64,000 nucleotides of DNA, taken from positions 33,373 to 97,372 of the forward strand of contig DBDG01000020.1 in NCBI GenBank assembly GCA_002293475.1, read 5' to 3'. Below, piece after piece: positions 1 to 10,624 of this stretch; positions within the stretch are counted from its first letter, which is position 1, and each line of letters begins with the position of its first letter. The notes beneath the pieces were generated by a model, which worked only from the letters and a program-made list of their open reading frames with translations, ran no database searches and had not been told where the DNA came from. This DNA comes from Lachnospiraceae bacterium UBA938. GTDB lineage: Bacteria > Bacillota > Clostridia > Lachnospirales > Lachnospiraceae. The translations under genes and the position numbers were made by a program.

Positions 1-1
1 T

Positions 2-3000
2 ATTTATGCCATAATAAGAGGAACCGGGGAAAATCACGGAGGCCATTCTAATTCGCTGACGGCTCCGAACGCCCAAGCGCAGGCCAATCTGCTTATCAGT
101 ACTTATGAAAGGGCCCAGATTTCTCCCGATACAGTAAGTTTTATAGAAACCCACGGCACCGGAACGATCCTTGGCGATCCGGTGGAAATTAACGGCTTAA
201 AAATGGCGTTTAAGAAAATGTTTGAGAAGCAGGGACTTCCGGCTCCCGATCGTCCTTATTGCGGACTGGGCTCGGTAAAATCAAATATGGGGCACTTGGA
301 AGCCGCCGCCGGAATAGCGGGAGTCCTAAAAGTGATACTGGCCATGAAGCATAAAAAACTGCCCGCCAGCATTCATGTGAACACACAGAATCCTTATATA
401 GATATTGCCGAAAGTCCCTTTTATATTGTTGACAGTACCCGTCAATGGGAACACCTGCTGGACAAGAACGGCGATGAGGTTCCTTTGATTGCTGGAGTTA
501 GCTCTTTTGGTGCCGGCGGGGTAAATGCACATGTAATTCTGGAAGAATATGATAATAAATTTAATAAGCAGGAAGAGGAATATTATTATGAATTAAAAAA
601 GACCGGAAAAGAAGAAAGCGGTTTTCAGATAGCAGTACTTTCGGCTAAAAACAAAGATCTACTTGAGAATTATGCAAAATCTCTGCTGGATTATCTGGAG
701 AGAATTGATAACGATAGAGTTCATGAAAACATAAAACTTGATCATATCGCTTATACTTTGCAGACCGGCAGGGAGCCGATGGAGGAACGTCTGGCGTTGA
801 TTGTACGTTCAGTTGAGGAATTAAAGATAAAATTGAGAAGCTTCTGTATGGGGGAAAGGGATATAAGTAACTTATACAGAGGAAGTGTACTTGATTCAGC
901 CGGCCGTAACCGAGAGAATGCCGCCGATGCGACTGAGCATAGCCTCGACCGGATTGCGGATTCATGGGTTGTGGGGACGGACTTTGACTGGAGTTTACTC
1001 TATCACGGAGGGACACCGAGGCGTATTCCATTGCCGACTTACCCTTTTGCTAGAGAGCGGTACTGGGCAGAAAATGACAAGGGTAGTAATGGCAAGGGAC
1101 GAAAGGAGAGCATCCATCCACTTGTTCAACAAAACACTTCGATTTTTAAAGAAATAAGATTTTCTGCTGAATTTACAGGAGAGGAGTTCTTTTTTACAGA
1201 CCATGTTGTAGGTGACAGGAAAATGTTTCCCGGAGCGGCGTATGTTGAAATGGCCAGAGCTGCGGGAGAACTTGCCGGAGAAAGGCAGGTCAGTAAAATC
1301 AAAAATATAGTATGGGTAAGGCCGCTTATAGCAGACTACGGCAAGGTCAGCGTAGATATAAGTTTACGACAGCTGGATGAAGGACTGGAATTTGAGGTAA
1401 ATTCCATAGGCAGCAATGCCGAAAAAACTCTTCATGCCCAAGGCGAGATAAATTACGGCAGCCGCAGTGAGGAGCCGACGGTCAGGGCAATGCTTAACTT
1501 AAACGCTATAAGGGAAAGGTGTGCCGGAAGACGTAATAAAAAGGAAATTTACCAAGATTTTATTACCAGAGGATTTAAGTATAAATTACGATTTCAGCCA
1601 GTTCAGGAGGTGTTCTTAAACGACAGGGAGTGCTTAAGCTGTCTGAAGCTGCCGGCTGAATGCATGAAGGATTTTGATCAATTTGGCCTGCATCCTTCAC
1701 TGCTGGATGGAGCCTTACAAACCGTTGTTGAGTTACTGGCGGCCGGCCGGGAGATCAATAATGAGTCGTATATGCCATTTTCATTGGCAGAGCTGGAAAT
1801 ATTACATCCTGTTTTGGAACAGGAATGTTACGTATATGCGGCATTTGCCGATAATGAGGAATCGGGCGGGCAGTTAGAGCGGTTTGATATTATGATTGCG
1901 GATCAAACCGGGCGGATATTGGCCATCCTTAGGAATTTCGGCATACTTTCCTTAAAATCCAGAGACGGCAGTGCGTTAGACAGTATAGGATATTATAAGA
2001 CCGTGTGGACAGAAAAACCGTACGAAGCAGGCGGTTTGAAAGGCCATGTTCTGGTGTTTGACAACCAAACGGCTTTAAAAGATATTATAAAGCCGGATCC
2101 GGGATCAAAAGTTGTTCTGGTGAAAGAAGGAGATTATTTCAGGAAAATTGCTGATAAAGTATATGAGATTAACCCATATGACCGTGACGATTATGAAATA
2201 TTGTTGAAAACAGTAATATCTGAAGGTATGGTGCCAAGAAAAATCCTTCATTCATGGTCCCTGTCACCAGATATATCTGCAAACAATTTATTAGATAAAA
2301 ATATAAAGATCGGTTTTTATTCGCTGCTTTATCTTGCGCAAGTACTGATAAAACTGCGTATCAGAATCAGTCTCATATATCTTTATCCGTGTAGTATGGA
2401 TGAAGTAAAGCCGGAGTTTGCCGCTGTTAGCGCTATGGCAAGAACCATACGGGCAGAAAATCCGAATGTCTCATGTACCGTCTTGGGTGTGGATGCGGAA
2501 ACGATAAACAAGTGTTCGGGAATTCTCAGCAAAGAATTATCAGCCGGGAACATTCAGGAGCCGGAAGTGGTTTATCAGGTCGGAAAACGGTATATAAAGG
2601 GAGTCACCCAAATTGATCCTAAAAATATGGTTTCGTCACCCTTCTTTATAAAGGACAGGGGAACTTACTTAATTACAGGAGGAGCAGGTGCTCTTGGACT
2701 GTTATTCGCGGATTATCTGGCCAAAAACTATAAAGCCAATCTGATTCTGGCCGGACGTTCTGAACTGAAGTTCGAGCAGAAAGAGAAGATAGCGGCAATT
2801 GCCGCCCGTGGCTTAGGTGTAATTTATGTTATCGCTGATATTACTATAAAGGAAAGTGCCGAAAACTTGATTTTAACCGCTAAAGCTAAATTTGGACAGA
2901 TCAATGGGGTTATTCATGCCGCCGGCGGTATTAAGGACTCATTTATTCTTAAGAAAACCGATCAAGAAGCGGCACAGGTAATGGGGCCTAAGGTTTATGG

Positions 3001-6000
3001 AACGGTCTGTCTGGATGAGCTGCTTGCGAAGGAACGGCTTGATTTCTTTGCAATGTTTTCTTCAGTATCAGCGGTAACGGGAAATACCGGACAGTGTGAT
3101 TACGCTTACGCAAATAGTTTTATGGATTATTACGCTGTCAAGCGAGAGGCGCTACGTCTAAGCGGCAAACGTTATGGAAAAACGCTTTCCATCAACTGGC
3201 CGTTGTGGAGAGACGGGGGGATGCCGGTAACCGACCAGACGAAAGCCTGGATGCGAAATAACATGGGCATAGTACCGTTAGATACCGACAGCGGTATTAA
3301 AGCATTCGAGGATGGATTAAAGCTTGGAATCACCGGCATGATTGTTATGAGCGGGGATCAGAAAAAAATAAAGGGTTTGGCAGATGCTCAATTTTTGCTG
3401 GATACAGACGAAAGTGAAGCTCCTGAAAACACTGCCGGGCAGCTTGGTATCAGGGAAGAAACAGATGAAAAACTGCTAAAGAAGGCAGTAACAGAATACT
3501 TGAAGGAGATGCTGTCAAAGGAGGCAAAGCTTCCGGCGGAAAGAATTAAGACCGATGTTCCCTTGGAAAAGTACGGGATAGATTCTTTGATGATTGTAAA
3601 TCTGAATAAGGAACTGGAACGGGATTTTCATAAGTTATCAAAAACCTTGTTTTTTGAATATCAGACGCTTAATGAATTAAGTAAATATTTTGTCGAATAT
3701 CACCGGGATAAGGTTCTTATCGTATGCGGCCTTAATAAAATAAATCAAGTAACCAGCACGGCAAACGTCGCCCGTCCGGCAAGCAGCATGCGTATCAAGC
3801 CAAATGGCCGGGAGGATATTGCAATTGTAGGATTAAGCGGCATATATCCAATGGCGGAGAATCTGGAGCAATTTTGGGATAACCTGAAAGCCGGCCGGGA
3901 TTCTGTCATTGAGATACCGGATGACAGATGGGATTATCGCAAGTACTATGACCCGGACAAAAATAAATTAGGAAAGACGTACAGTAAATGGGGAAGTTTT
4001 ATCAATGATGTAGATAAATTTGATCCGGTATTTTTTAATATTTCTCCGCGGGAAGCTGAGTTTATGGATCCCCAGGAGAGACTGTTTTTAAGTACGGTCT
4101 GGCATACTCTGGAAGATGCCGGCTATACAAGAGAGAGCATTAATAAAAATAAAGTGGGTGTTTTTGCCGGAATCATGTATGGCCAATATCAGTTGTTTGA
4201 GCGCTATGTTAATGACAGTGCTGTTTTTGGAGACTCTTTCTATGCGTCAATTGCAAACCGCGTCTCCTACATTTTTGACTTTCAAGGGCCAAGTATTTCA
4301 CTAGATACAATGTGTTCTTCTTCTGTGACCGCAGTTCACTTAGCCTGTGAAAGTATCCGCCGGGGGGAATGCGAACTGGCGTTTGCCGGAGGTGTCAATA
4401 TTTCCATCCATCCCAATAAATATATTTTTTTAAGCAGGGCCAAATATGTTTCCAGTGACGGACGCTGCCGGAGCTTTGGAGAGGGCGGGGACGGTTATGT
4501 TCCTGGCGAAGGCGTCGGGGCGATATTGCTGAAGCCGCTTTCACAGGCATTACAGGACAATGATCACATTTATGCAGTTATTAAAGGGGATGCCATTAAC
4601 CATGGTGGTAAAACGAACGGATATTCGGTTCCCAATCCCAATGCACAGGCTGACGTAATACGTGAAACTTTAAATAAGGCTGAAATAAGCTCAAGGACAA
4701 TAAGTTATTTGGAAGCACACGGTACAGGAACATCGCTGGGAGACCCCATTGAGATCGCCGGGTTAACCAAAGCATATGGCGGATTTACAGGGGATAAGCA
4801 GTATTGCCCGATAGGGTCTGTAAAGTCAAATATCGGACATCTTGAAGCGGCAGCGGGCATAGCTGCTTTAACAAAGGTCTTGCTGCAGATGAAACATAAA
4901 CAGCTGGTTCCTTCCATTCATTCAGATGTGCTGAATCCCAATATAAACTTTGATGATTCCCCATTCTATGTTCAGCGTGATTTGACGGAATGGAGCAAGC
5001 CGGTCATTGTGGAGGAGGGTGCCAGGGTGACATATCCGAGAAGAGCCGGTATCAGTGCATTTGGTGCCGGAGGCTCAAATGCCCATATAATACTGGAAGA
5101 ATATGAAGACGAAAGATCCGGTCATGAGTTTCTTGAACCCCAGATTATTATTATCTCGGCAAAGAATGATGAGCGGTTGGGTGTTTATGCCGGTGAAATT
5201 TTGCATTTTCTTCGCAAAAACCCTGATTTAGGTCTTGATGATGTGGCCTTTACCCTTCAGATTGGCAGAGAAGCTATGAATGAGCGCATAGCAATCATTG
5301 CTGCCGGTATGGAAGAATTGTTGTCTAAGCTGGAAGGATACCAAAACGGGGACAGCAGGATCGAAGCACTCTTTAGAGGAAATATCAAAAAAGATGCTCC
5401 TAAGCTTAGGTCTATGATCGGCGATATGGAAGAGGAGTATTTTTACAATGAGCTTATTACCCGAAAGGATTATCGCCTGCTTACAGAGAGCTGGGCTTAT
5501 GGAGCCGAAATAGATTGGATGCTGCTTTATAACAACAAGAACACTCCGCGGCGGGTTTCGCTGCCGACATACCCATTTCTAAAAGAGCAATACTGGGTAA
5601 GTGACGTCAGAGCCAGACTGTATGAGCCGGATATTCATCATGTTACGGGGGTGGCAAAACTGCATGCATTTATCGATGCCAATGTTTCCACCTTACAGGA
5701 AGAGAAATTTTTAACCGGGTTCACAGGCGCGGATTATTTTCTTTCCGATCATGTTATAAGTAACCGGATGATATTACCGGGTGCTGTTTATCTGGAAATG
5801 GCCCGTGCGGCAGGCGAGCTTGCAACGGGGAAAAAGGTCAGGAGAATACAGCATGTTTGCTGGAGCAGACCATTAATCGTGGAAAATTTGCCAGTTCCGG
5901 TTTATACGGGGCTATTTCCAGAGAATGACTATGTCGGGTATGAGGTGACGACAAGAGATGGAACAAACCGGGGGCTTCGATATTCCTATGGCGAGCTGAT

Positions 6001-9000
6001 TTTTGAAGATGAGGGAAGCAGTTTCACGAAACCGCAGCCGGTTGATATCAATAGCATTAAGGACAGATGTGCAAACACGAAAGGGAAGGAAGAGATATAT
6101 CAGAATTTTGCAGATAAAGGGATTAAATACGGTTCGAGTTTCCGAGTGGTTCAAGAGCTGTACGGTAGCAGGGAAGAGGTGCTTTCTGTTATCAGAATGC
6201 AACAAGATCATTACGGTCAGTTCGGATTACATCCGTTGGCAATAGACGGTGCCTTCCAGTCGGCAGCGATGCTGGTGGATGAGAAGGAGATTTACTTGCC
6301 ATATTCAGTTGATGAGATAGAGATATGGGAACCATTGGCCGGCAACATGTTCTACGTCTATGCCTCTTCGGCGGAATATACCGGTGGAGTAATTAATGAG
6401 AAAAGAGTGAATATCCTGATAACCAATGAAAAGGGAGAGTGTCTTGTTGAGATAAAGGAATTATTGTTTAAGAAAAGTACTGCTGAAAAAATGGCGGTGA
6501 CAGTAAAGGATAATAACGGCGTAATATATTTTGGCAAGGCATGGAAGCAGACGGATGCTGTTCCCAATATAGATTTGAGTCATCAGGAAGGAGCCATGGT
6601 GATTTTTGATATGGATAGCCGGATTTATGACTGCTTAATAGAAAGGTTTAAAGCGGAAGGCAAGGATGTTCGTAATGTTTTCTTGATTAATCCGGGCAGT
6701 TGCTACGGCGGACCGGATAATAACATATTTAATATTGATTATAACAGCGAGGATGACTATTACAGGCTGTTTGCGGATTTAAGCAAGCACCACGCTATAC
6801 CGGAAAAAATTATTTATATGCAGTCAGGCATGGGACTTGATTACCTGAACTATAATTCAGATTATGTTAAATTACAGCTGAAAGGCAGCATTTACCCACT
6901 GTTCTATCTAACCAAGGCATTTGCCGGGATGACGGCTGCAAGCAAGCTTAAGCTTTTGTATGTTTACAAGGGGCTGGAGAATGAACCATTATATGCTGCA
7001 GTCAGCGGTTTTTTAAAAAGTGCCGCCCAGGAAAACAGAAAATATGCCGGCAGGACGGTCAGAATTACGTTTTCTAATGAAGCGGCGGTTCAGCCTGATA
7101 AGCTGTTAAACCTTCTGCTGCCGGAATTTGATGGAACAGATGGCAGTGAAGTAATGATTGATTATGATACCCGAGATAGATTTACGGCAAGTTTTAAAGA
7201 GCTCATGCCGGAAACAGACAGCAAGTCAATGCTTTTAAAGGAGCATGGTGTCTATTTAATTACCGGAGGAACAGGTGAGCTTGGGCTGATTTTCGCAGAA
7301 TATCTGGCCAAACAGGTAAAAGCAAAATTAGCATTGATCGGACGTTCTGATTTAACTGGGGAAAAGCCCAAAAGGATCGGCGAGATTGAAGCCCTAGGTT
7401 CAGAGGTAATCTATCTAAAAGGCGATGTTTTCAATCAGGATGATATGGAAGGAGTTATAAAGGCTGTAAAGCTTAGATACAAGAATATACATGGAATCAT
7501 TCACAGTGCAGGCGTAACAAGGGATTCCCTGATTTTGCACAAAGACAAGAAAGAGATTGAGGAAGTTCTGGCACCAAAGATTTATGGTTCCATGGTGCTG
7601 GATGAGGTTACTAAAAATGAGAAACTTGAATTTATGATTTTCTTCTCATCGATTACCGGGGTGATGGGGAATTCCGGACAGTCGGATTATGCATATGGAA
7701 ACTCCTTCATGGATAATTTTGCAGAATATAGAGAAAAATTAAGAAAAATAGGACTGCGGCATGGAAAAACCATTTCTATTAACTGGCCTTTATGGGCAGC
7801 CGGAGGTATGACCGTCAATGAGCAGACCAGAGAGTTGTTGACAAAGACTATGGGAACGGATGTTTTGGACAAGGATACCGGTCTGGAAGCCTTTACTTGT
7901 GCTCTTATGAAGAGTGGGAGTCAGGTGCTGGTGATGAAAGGCAATGTGATGCGGATCAGAGAAAAAGTAGGTCTGGTTAAAACAGAAAAGCAGGCAGTTG
8001 CCGATATGTCCGTCCATGAGCAGGGGGAGCAAATCATACAAGGCATTGAAACCGAGCTGGTAAAGTTTATAAGCCAAGTACTTAAGGTTAAGCAAAAAGA
8101 TATCGAAGTTGATGAGGAGTTCAATAATTATGGTTTTGATTCCGTCAGTATAACGGAGATTGTCAATTTAATCAACGAGAAATTCAATCTTATAATAACA
8201 CCGGCAAATTTTTATGAGCATTCAACTGTAGCTGCGTTTGCAAAAGGCCTTTATGAAGAATATAAGGAGGAATTCGCCAGATATTATCAGGATACGGTGA
8301 ACCAAACGGCTGTGGAAGCCGCGATATGGAACAGTGAGGACGCGGGCACCATGCCCGAAGCGCTTAGGTTCAGGATGAATGCGGGCAAACAGGTAAATTC
8401 TGCGGAAGAGCCTGTGGCGATAATAGGAATCGGCGGGGTGATGCCGCAATCCGGCGATCCGGAGACATTCTGGAGGAATTTGGTGTCAGGAAAAGATTTG
8501 ATTACTGAAATACCAGAGGACCGTTGGGACTGGAAAGCCTATTACGGAGACGCTAATGAGGGCGGCAATAAAACCATGGCCAAATGGGGCGGTTTTATGA
8601 ACGGGATAGATAAATTTGACAATGAGTTTTTCGGTATTTCACCACATGAAGCCAATCTGATGGATCCCCAGCAGAGAATCTTTCTTGAGACGGTCTGGAA
8701 GACGATAGAGGATGCCGGCTATAAGGTTTCGGATTTCTCTGGAACGAAGACAGGGGTGTTTGTCGGAGTATCTAATATGGATTACTACGAGCTGATAAAT
8801 GAATATCAGAGTGAAATAGAGGCTCATATATCGACCGGAAACGCACATTCGATTATCGCAAATCGGATTTCATTCCTGCTTAATATCCACGGGCCGAGCG
8901 AACCGGTAAATACTGCTTGTTCAAGCAGTCTGGTGACAATACACCGGGCCGTTGAAGCGATTTGCAGCGGCAGTTGTGGCATGGCAATAGCAGGCGGGGT

Positions 9001-10585
9001 TAATGTGATCATCAGCCCAAGATTAAGTATATCATTTGATAAGGCTGGAATGTTAAGTTCCGACGGCCGCTGTAAAACGTTTGACAAGAGCGCAAACGGA
9101 TATGTGCGGGGGGAAGGCGCCGGTGCGGTATTATTAAAGCCGCTCAGGAAAGCCAAGGCAGACGGAGACCATATTTATGCCATAATACGAGGAACGGCGG
9201 TTAACCACTGTGGACGGACCAATTCGTTAACGGCGCCAAGTCCCAAGGCCCAGGCGGATGTAATTATGGAAGCTATTGAAAAAGCCGGAGTAAATCCAGC
9301 CAATATAACTTATATAGAGGCACATGGTACAGGGACCAGCCTTGGTGACCCTATCGAAATAAATGGATTGAAGAAAGTTTTTACCGAGCTGCTCCAAAAG
9401 CGGGGAGAGGCATTGCCAAAGCCCCCTTACTGCGGGATAGGGGCTGTTAAAACCAATATTGGACATCTGGAATCGGCAGCGGGCATAGCCAGTCTGTTAA
9501 AAGTGATATTGGCTATAAAATATCAGACAATCCCACAGAATGTCCATTTCGAGGAATTGAACCCATACATAGATTTAAGAGATTCTCCATTCTATATCGC
9601 GGATAAAACCATTCCTTGGAAAACCTTGACGGACAAGAACGGCAATGAAATCCCCAGAATTGCGGGCGTGAGTTCCTTTGGCTTCGGGGGGGTAAATGCG
9701 CATGTGATTTTAGAGGAATATAATGACGGCGGAAGGACTGTAAAGGAAGCGGTTTCAAAAGGTGGATACCTCTTTGTCTTGTCAGCAAGAAACCGCGAAG
9801 TACTTAAGGTTTATGCTAAAAATGTATTGAGTGTTCTGCGCCGGCTATATGATCCGGTCAAGCAGGAAGACGGTTTTGAGAACCATCACCCTGAGGGTGA
9901 TATTACCTTGGCTGATCTTTGCTATACTTTACAGGTCGGCAGAGAGCCTATGAAAAGCCGGATTGCCATTCACGCTACGGAGGCTGAAGAACTAATTCAT
10001 AAATTAACCCTTTACTTAGAGGGGCGGCCGGATATCGAAGACTGCTATAGTAACGAAGCGGCAGACAGTATACTAAAGCCGGATTTTCTGATTACCGGAA
10101 AGCCGGAAGCGGAGTATATAAACAGTCTGGTTGCAAACAGACAGATATCAATGCTGGCGCAGCTTTGGGCATACGGAGCAGATATCGACTGGAGCTTATT
10201 ATATAAAGCCGGTGCTCATCGCCGTATACCGCTGCAGTTATATCCATTTGAAAGAAAAAGATTTTGGATCAACAGCAATGGCTTTGATATTCAAAAGGCA
10301 CCTAAGCCTGAACTGAGTGAAAACAACGGCCAAATGGAAGACAGCACCGAAGAAACTAAAGATAGGGCAAGGACGGTTTTGGCGGAGGTCTTAGCGTTGG
10401 ATAAAAAGGATATTGATGAAAATACAGAGTTTGCGGCAATGGGTCTTGACTCTATCCTAGGGATTAAACTTGTAAAGCAACTGAACAAGGAATTTGGGTT
10501 TGAGATAAGTCCTATTGTTATAATAGAAAAACCGACGCTGAGCTGTTTGTCAAAGTACATGACGTCTCTTACGAAAACTAAATGA
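2..10585 (+). CDS. trans-AT modular polyketide synthase, 5'-truncated by window edge
   Basis: The reading frame is open from base 2, where it is already inside a KS, so the start lies upstream; 3527 residues are visible. Domains (residues counted from base 2): partial KS (1-183, HGTGT and NMGHLEAAAG seen); DH (about 367-655, His of the HVVGDRKMFP motif and a DGALQ aspartate); KR (660-1120, GGAGALG cofactor loop, Ser/Tyr/Asn present); ACP (1155-1235, YGIDSL); KS (1270-1700, C1438, HGTGT); DH (1880-2160); KR (2170-2640, GGTGELG); ACP (2675-2757, YGFDS); KS (2800-3240, C2973); ACP (3450-3520, MGLDS). No AT lies between any KS and the next domain; each KS is followed by the short linker ending in a PLPTYPF-like motif, which marks a trans-AT system. 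Both KRs carry the Asp of the LDD loop, suggesting B-type. The modules should add two enoyl units and one keto unit. The last KS-ACP module is bare. Stop is 39 bases before the next start. Confidence 0.95.
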   Translation: MYAIIRGTGENHGGHSNSLTAPNAQAQANLLISTYERAQISPDTVSFIETHGTGTILGDPVEINGLKMAFKKMFEKQGLPAPDRPYCGLGSVKSNMGHLEAAAGIAGVLKVILAMKHKKLPASIHVNTQNPYIDIAESPFYIVDSTRQWEHLLDKNGDEVPLIAGVSSFGAGGVNAHVILEEYDNKFNKQEEEYYYELKKTGKEESGFQIAVLSAKNKDLLENYAKSLLDYLERIDNDRVHENIKLDHIAYTLQTGREPMEERLALIVRSVEELKIKLRSFCMGERDISNLYRGSVLDSAGRNRENAADATEHSLDRIADSWVVGTDFDWSLLYHGGTPRRIPLPTYPFARERYWAENDKGSNGKGRKESIHPLVQQNTSIFKEIRFSAEFTGEEFFFTDHVVGDRKMFPGAAYVEMARAAGELAGERQVSKIKNIVWVRPLIADYGKVSVDISLRQLDEGLEFEVNSIGSNAEKTLHAQGEINYGSRSEEPTVRAMLNLNAIRERCAGRRNKKEIYQDFITRGFKYKLRFQPVQEVFLNDRECLSCLKLPAECMKDFDQFGLHPSLLDGALQTVVELLAAGREINNESYMPFSLAELEILHPVLEQECYVYAAFADNEESGGQLERFDIMIADQTGRILAILRNFGILSLKSRDGSALDSIGYYKTVWTEKPYEAGGLKGHVLVFDNQTALKDIIKPDPGSKVVLVKEGDYFRKIADKVYEINPYDRDDYEILLKTVISEGMVPRKILHSWSLSPDISANNLLDKNIKIGFYSLLYLAQVLIKLRIRISLIYLYPCSMDEVKPEFAAVSAMARTIRAENPNVSCTVLGVDAETINKCSGILSKELSAGNIQEPEVVYQVGKRYIKGVTQIDPKNMVSSPFFIKDRGTYLITGGAGALGLLFADYLAKNYKANLILAGRSELKFEQKEKIAAIAARGLGVIYVIADITIKESAENLILTAKAKFGQINGVIHAAGGIKDSFILKKTDQEAAQVMGPKVYGTVCLDELLAKERLDFFAMFSSVSAVTGNTGQCDYAYANSFMDYYAVKREALRLSGKRYGKTLSINWPLWRDGGMPVTDQTKAWMRNNMGIVPLDTDSGIKAFEDGLKLGITGMIVMSGDQKKIKGLADAQFLLDTDESEAPENTAGQLGIREETDEKLLKKAVTEYLKEMLSKEAKLPAERIKTDVPLEKYGIDSLMIVNLNKELERDFHKLSKTLFFEYQTLNELSKYFVEYHRDKVLIVCGLNKINQVTSTANVARPASSMRIKPNGREDIAIVGLSGIYPMAENLEQFWDNLKAGRDSVIEIPDDRWDYRKYYDPDKNKLGKTYSKWGSFINDVDKFDPVFFNISPREAEFMDPQERLFLSTVWHTLEDAGYTRESINKNKVGVFAGIMYGQYQLFERYVNDSAVFGDSFYASIANRVSYIFDFQGPSISLDTMCSSSVTAVHLACESIRRGECELAFAGGVNISIHPNKYIFLSRAKYVSSDGRCRSFGEGGDGYVPGEGVGAILLKPLSQALQDNDHIYAVIKGDAINHGGKTNGYSVPNPNAQADVIRETLNKAEISSRTISYLEAHGTGTSLGDPIEIAGLTKAYGGFTGDKQYCPIGSVKSNIGHLEAAAGIAALTKVLLQMKHKQLVPSIHSDVLNPNINFDDSPFYVQRDLTEWSKPVIVEEGARVTYPRRAGISAFGAGGSNAHIILEEYEDERSGHEFLEPQIIIISAKNDERLGVYAGEILHFLRKNPDLGLDDVAFTLQIGREAMNERIAIIAAGMEELLSKLEGYQNGDSRIEALFRGNIKKDAPKLRSMIGDMEEEYFYNELITRKDYRLLTESWAYGAEIDWMLLYNNKNTPRRVSLPTYPFLKEQYWVSDVRARLYEPDIHHVTGVAKLHAFIDANVSTLQEEKFLTGFTGADYFLSDHVISNRMILPGAVYLEMARAAGELATGKKVRRIQHVCWSRPLIVENLPVPVYTGLFPENDYVGYEVTTRDGTNRGLRYSYGELIFEDEGSSFTKPQPVDINSIKDRCANTKGKEEIYQNFADKGIKYGSSFRVVQELYGSREEVLSVIRMQQDHYGQFGLHPLAIDGAFQSAAMLVDEKEIYLPYSVDEIEIWEPLAGNMFYVYASSAEYTGGVINEKRVNILITNEKGECLVEIKELLFKKSTAEKMAVTVKDNNGVIYFGKAWKQTDAVPNIDLSHQEGAMVIFDMDSRIYDCLIERFKAEGKDVRNVFLINPGSCYGGPDNNIFNIDYNSEDDYYRLFADLSKHHAIPEKIIYMQSGMGLDYLNYNSDYVKLQLKGSIYPLFYLTKAFAGMTAASKLKLLYVYKGLENEPLYAAVSGFLKSAAQENRKYAGRTVRITFSNEAAVQPDKLLNLLLPEFDGTDGSEVMIDYDTRDRFTASFKELMPETDSKSMLLKEHGVYLITGGTGELGLIFAEYLAKQVKAKLALIGRSDLTGEKPKRIGEIEALGSEVIYLKGDVFNQDDMEGVIKAVKLRYKNIHGIIHSAGVTRDSLILHKDKKEIEEVLAPKIYGSMVLDEVTKNEKLEFMIFFSSITGVMGNSGQSDYAYGNSFMDNFAEYREKLRKIGLRHGKTISINWPLWAAGGMTVNEQTRELLTKTMGTDVLDKDTGLEAFTCALMKSGSQVLVMKGNVMRIREKVGLVKTEKQAVADMSVHEQGEQIIQGIETELVKFISQVLKVKQKDIEVDEEFNNYGFDSVSITEIVNLINEKFNLIITPANFYEHSTVAAFAKGLYEEYKEEFARYYQDTVNQTAVEAAIWNSEDAGTMPEALRFRMNAGKQVNSAEEPVAIIGIGGVMPQSGDPETFWRNLVSGKDLITEIPEDRWDWKAYYGDANEGGNKTMAKWGGFMNGIDKFDNEFFGISPHEANLMDPQQRIFLETVWKTIEDAGYKVSDFSGTKTGVFVGVSNMDYYELINEYQSEIEAHISTGNAHSIIANRISFLLNIHGPSEPVNTACSSSLVTIHRAVEAICSGSCGMAIAGGVNVIISPRLSISFDKAGMLSSDGRCKTFDKSANGYVRGEGAGAVLLKPLRKAKADGDHIYAIIRGTAVNHCGRTNSLTAPSPKAQADVIMEAIEKAGVNPANITYIEAHGTGTSLGDPIEINGLKKVFTELLQKRGEALPKPPYCGIGAVKTNIGHLESAAGIASLLKVILAIKYQTIPQNVHFEELNPYIDLRDSPFYIADKTIPWKTLTDKNGNEIPRIAGVSSFGFGGVNAHVILEEYNDGGRTVKEAVSKGGYLFVLSARNREVLKVYAKNVLSVLRRLYDPVKQEDGFENHHPEGDITLADLCYTLQVGREPMKSRIAIHATEAEELIHKLTLYLEGRPDIEDCYSNEAADSILKPDFLITGKPEAEYINSLVANRQISMLAQLWAYGADIDWSLLYKAGAHRRIPLQLYPFERKRFWINSNGFDIQKAPKPELSENNGQMEDSTEETKDRARTVLAEVLALDKKDIDENTEFAAMGLDSILGIKLVKQLNKEFGFEISPIVIIEKPTLSCLSKYMTSLTKTK

Positions 10586-10624
10586 TCATGAGTGCGGAGA
10601 AAAAACAAATTAAGGAGAAAAATT

